From assembly GCA_002721375.1 (NCBI GenBank), contig PBKH01000067.1, forward strand, positions 1-6,807: a stretch of 6,807 nucleotides of DNA. Direction: 5' to 3'. Origin of the DNA: Verrucomicrobiales bacterium (GTDB lineage: Bacteria; Verrucomicrobiota; Verrucomicrobiia; Limisphaerales; UBA1096). The position numbers and the translations under genes are program-made. Positions 6,284-6,807 of this stretch are shown piece after piece (the first letter of the stretch is position 1; each line of letters begins with the position of its first letter). The notes under the pieces are model-generated. The model ran no database searches. It saw nothing but the letters and a program-made list of their open reading frames with translations, and was not told the DNA's origin.

Positions 6284-6807
6284 ATGATTTATTACACAAA
6301 AAAAATATTACTATTATCGTTTAGCTTGGTTGTTACGTTGCCGGATTCAACGCAAGCTGCGCAGGAGAAACCGAACATCGTTTACATCATGGTTGATGAC
6401 ATGGGATACGGTGATGCAGGGTGTTATAACCCCCAATCCAAAATCCCAACTCCATATATCGACTCACTCGCACGGGACGGAATGCGCTTTACTGACGCCC
6501 ATTCCCCTGGTGCGTTGTGCCATCCATCGCGATACGGACTTTTGACCGGGCAGCATCCGTTCCGAACCGATGTTGCTTCATGGCGCACACGATCCGTGAT
6601 ACGAGATGACCAAACGACAATCGCCTCCCTTCTGCAGGCGAACGGATACCGGACAGCCATGGTGGGCAAGTGGCATCTTGGTTTTAACGAAAACGGTTAT
6701 GATAAGCCCCTACCGGGCGGACCGATTGATCGCGGATTTGACACCTACTTCGGCATCAGGGCCTCGACCGATATCCCACCTTATTTTTACATTCGCGACA
6801 ATCGCGC
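6284..6807 (+). CDS. Second exported Cys-type sulfatase (S1 family), 3' end cut by window edge
   Basis: I read 174 codons from ATG 6284 to the window edge without a stop. A TAA directly before the ATG, in the same frame, fixes this as the first possible start. The leader has KK, then ILLLSFSLVVTLP (residues 8-20), with likely cleavage near STQAA-QEKP. The sulfatase domain starts at NIVYIMVDDMGYGD (metal ligands D38 and D39). The signature CHPSRYGLLTG has C79, the predicted formylglycine site, and R83. GKWHLG supplies K129 and H131. The catalytic C-terminal half, with the DN pair, is outside the window. Identity to the sulfatase at 3658-5244 is limited to the family motifs, so this is a different subfamily and not a recent duplicate. 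It is probably a periplasmic or secreted sulfate-ester hydrolase. It is transcribed away from the other four genes and has no visible ribosome binding site. Coding lines past the leader are about 57% G+C. Confidence 0.93.
   Translation, partial: MIYYTKKILLLSFSLVVTLPDSTQAAQEKPNIVYIMVDDMGYGDAGCYNPQSKIPTPYIDSLARDGMRFTDAHSPGALCHPSRYGLLTGQHPFRTDVASWRTRSVIRDDQTTIASLLQANGYRTAMVGKWHLGFNENGYDKPLPGGPIDRGFDTYFGIRASTDIPPYFYIRDNR

Overview
The window holds five protein genes, all with export signals, and no RNA gene, mobile element or CRISPR array that I can recognise. Two are Cys-type S1 sulfatases and one is a very large FG-GAP/ASPIC-UnbV (CRTAC1-like) protein. The other two are a DUF1573-type Ig-like protein and a tandem-cupin lipoprotein. 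This repertoire is typical of marine or particle-associated bacteria that degrade sulfated polysaccharides, most likely the PVC group (Planctomycetota, Verrucomicrobiota, Lentisphaerota), with Bacteroidota as the main alternative. The phylum is inferred from gene content and from the rarity of Shine-Dalgarno sequences; no marker gene is present.

Layout: positions 1-5978 carry four genes on the minus strand. In order of transcription (right to left) they are a lipoprotein with two cupin domains (5277-5978), a complete sulfatase (3658-5244), a DUF1573-like secreted protein (2449-3483), and an FG-GAP/ASPIC-UnbV protein that starts at about 2405 and runs off the left edge (801 codons visible). 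The cupin and sulfatase genes are 32 nt apart. The DUF1573 and FG-GAP genes are 43 nt apart, or overlap by 11 nt if the upstream in-frame start is used. A 173-nt gap with a small hairpin separates the two pairs. An AT-rich 305-bp gap (5979-6283) follows, and then a second, different sulfatase begins on the plus strand at 6284 and runs off the right edge (174 codons visible).

How the genes may work together (inference): the two sulfatases would remove sulfate esters from a polysaccharide in the periplasm or outside the cell. The cupin lipoprotein, probably outer-membrane anchored, is tightly linked to the first sulfatase. The DUF1573 and FG-GAP proteins look like surface or periplasmic adhesion and scaffold proteins. 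No glycoside hydrolase, transporter or formylglycine-generating enzyme lies in the window, so the substrate cannot be named. Base composition changes sharply: sampled lines of the sulfatases are mostly about 50-60% G+C, against about 30-43% in the cupin and FG-GAP genes, which suggests that the sulfatases have a separate history.

I see no clear evidence of a wholly new system. The most noteworthy points are the duplicated cupin lipoprotein beside the sulfatase, the all-exported gene cluster, and the composition mosaic.
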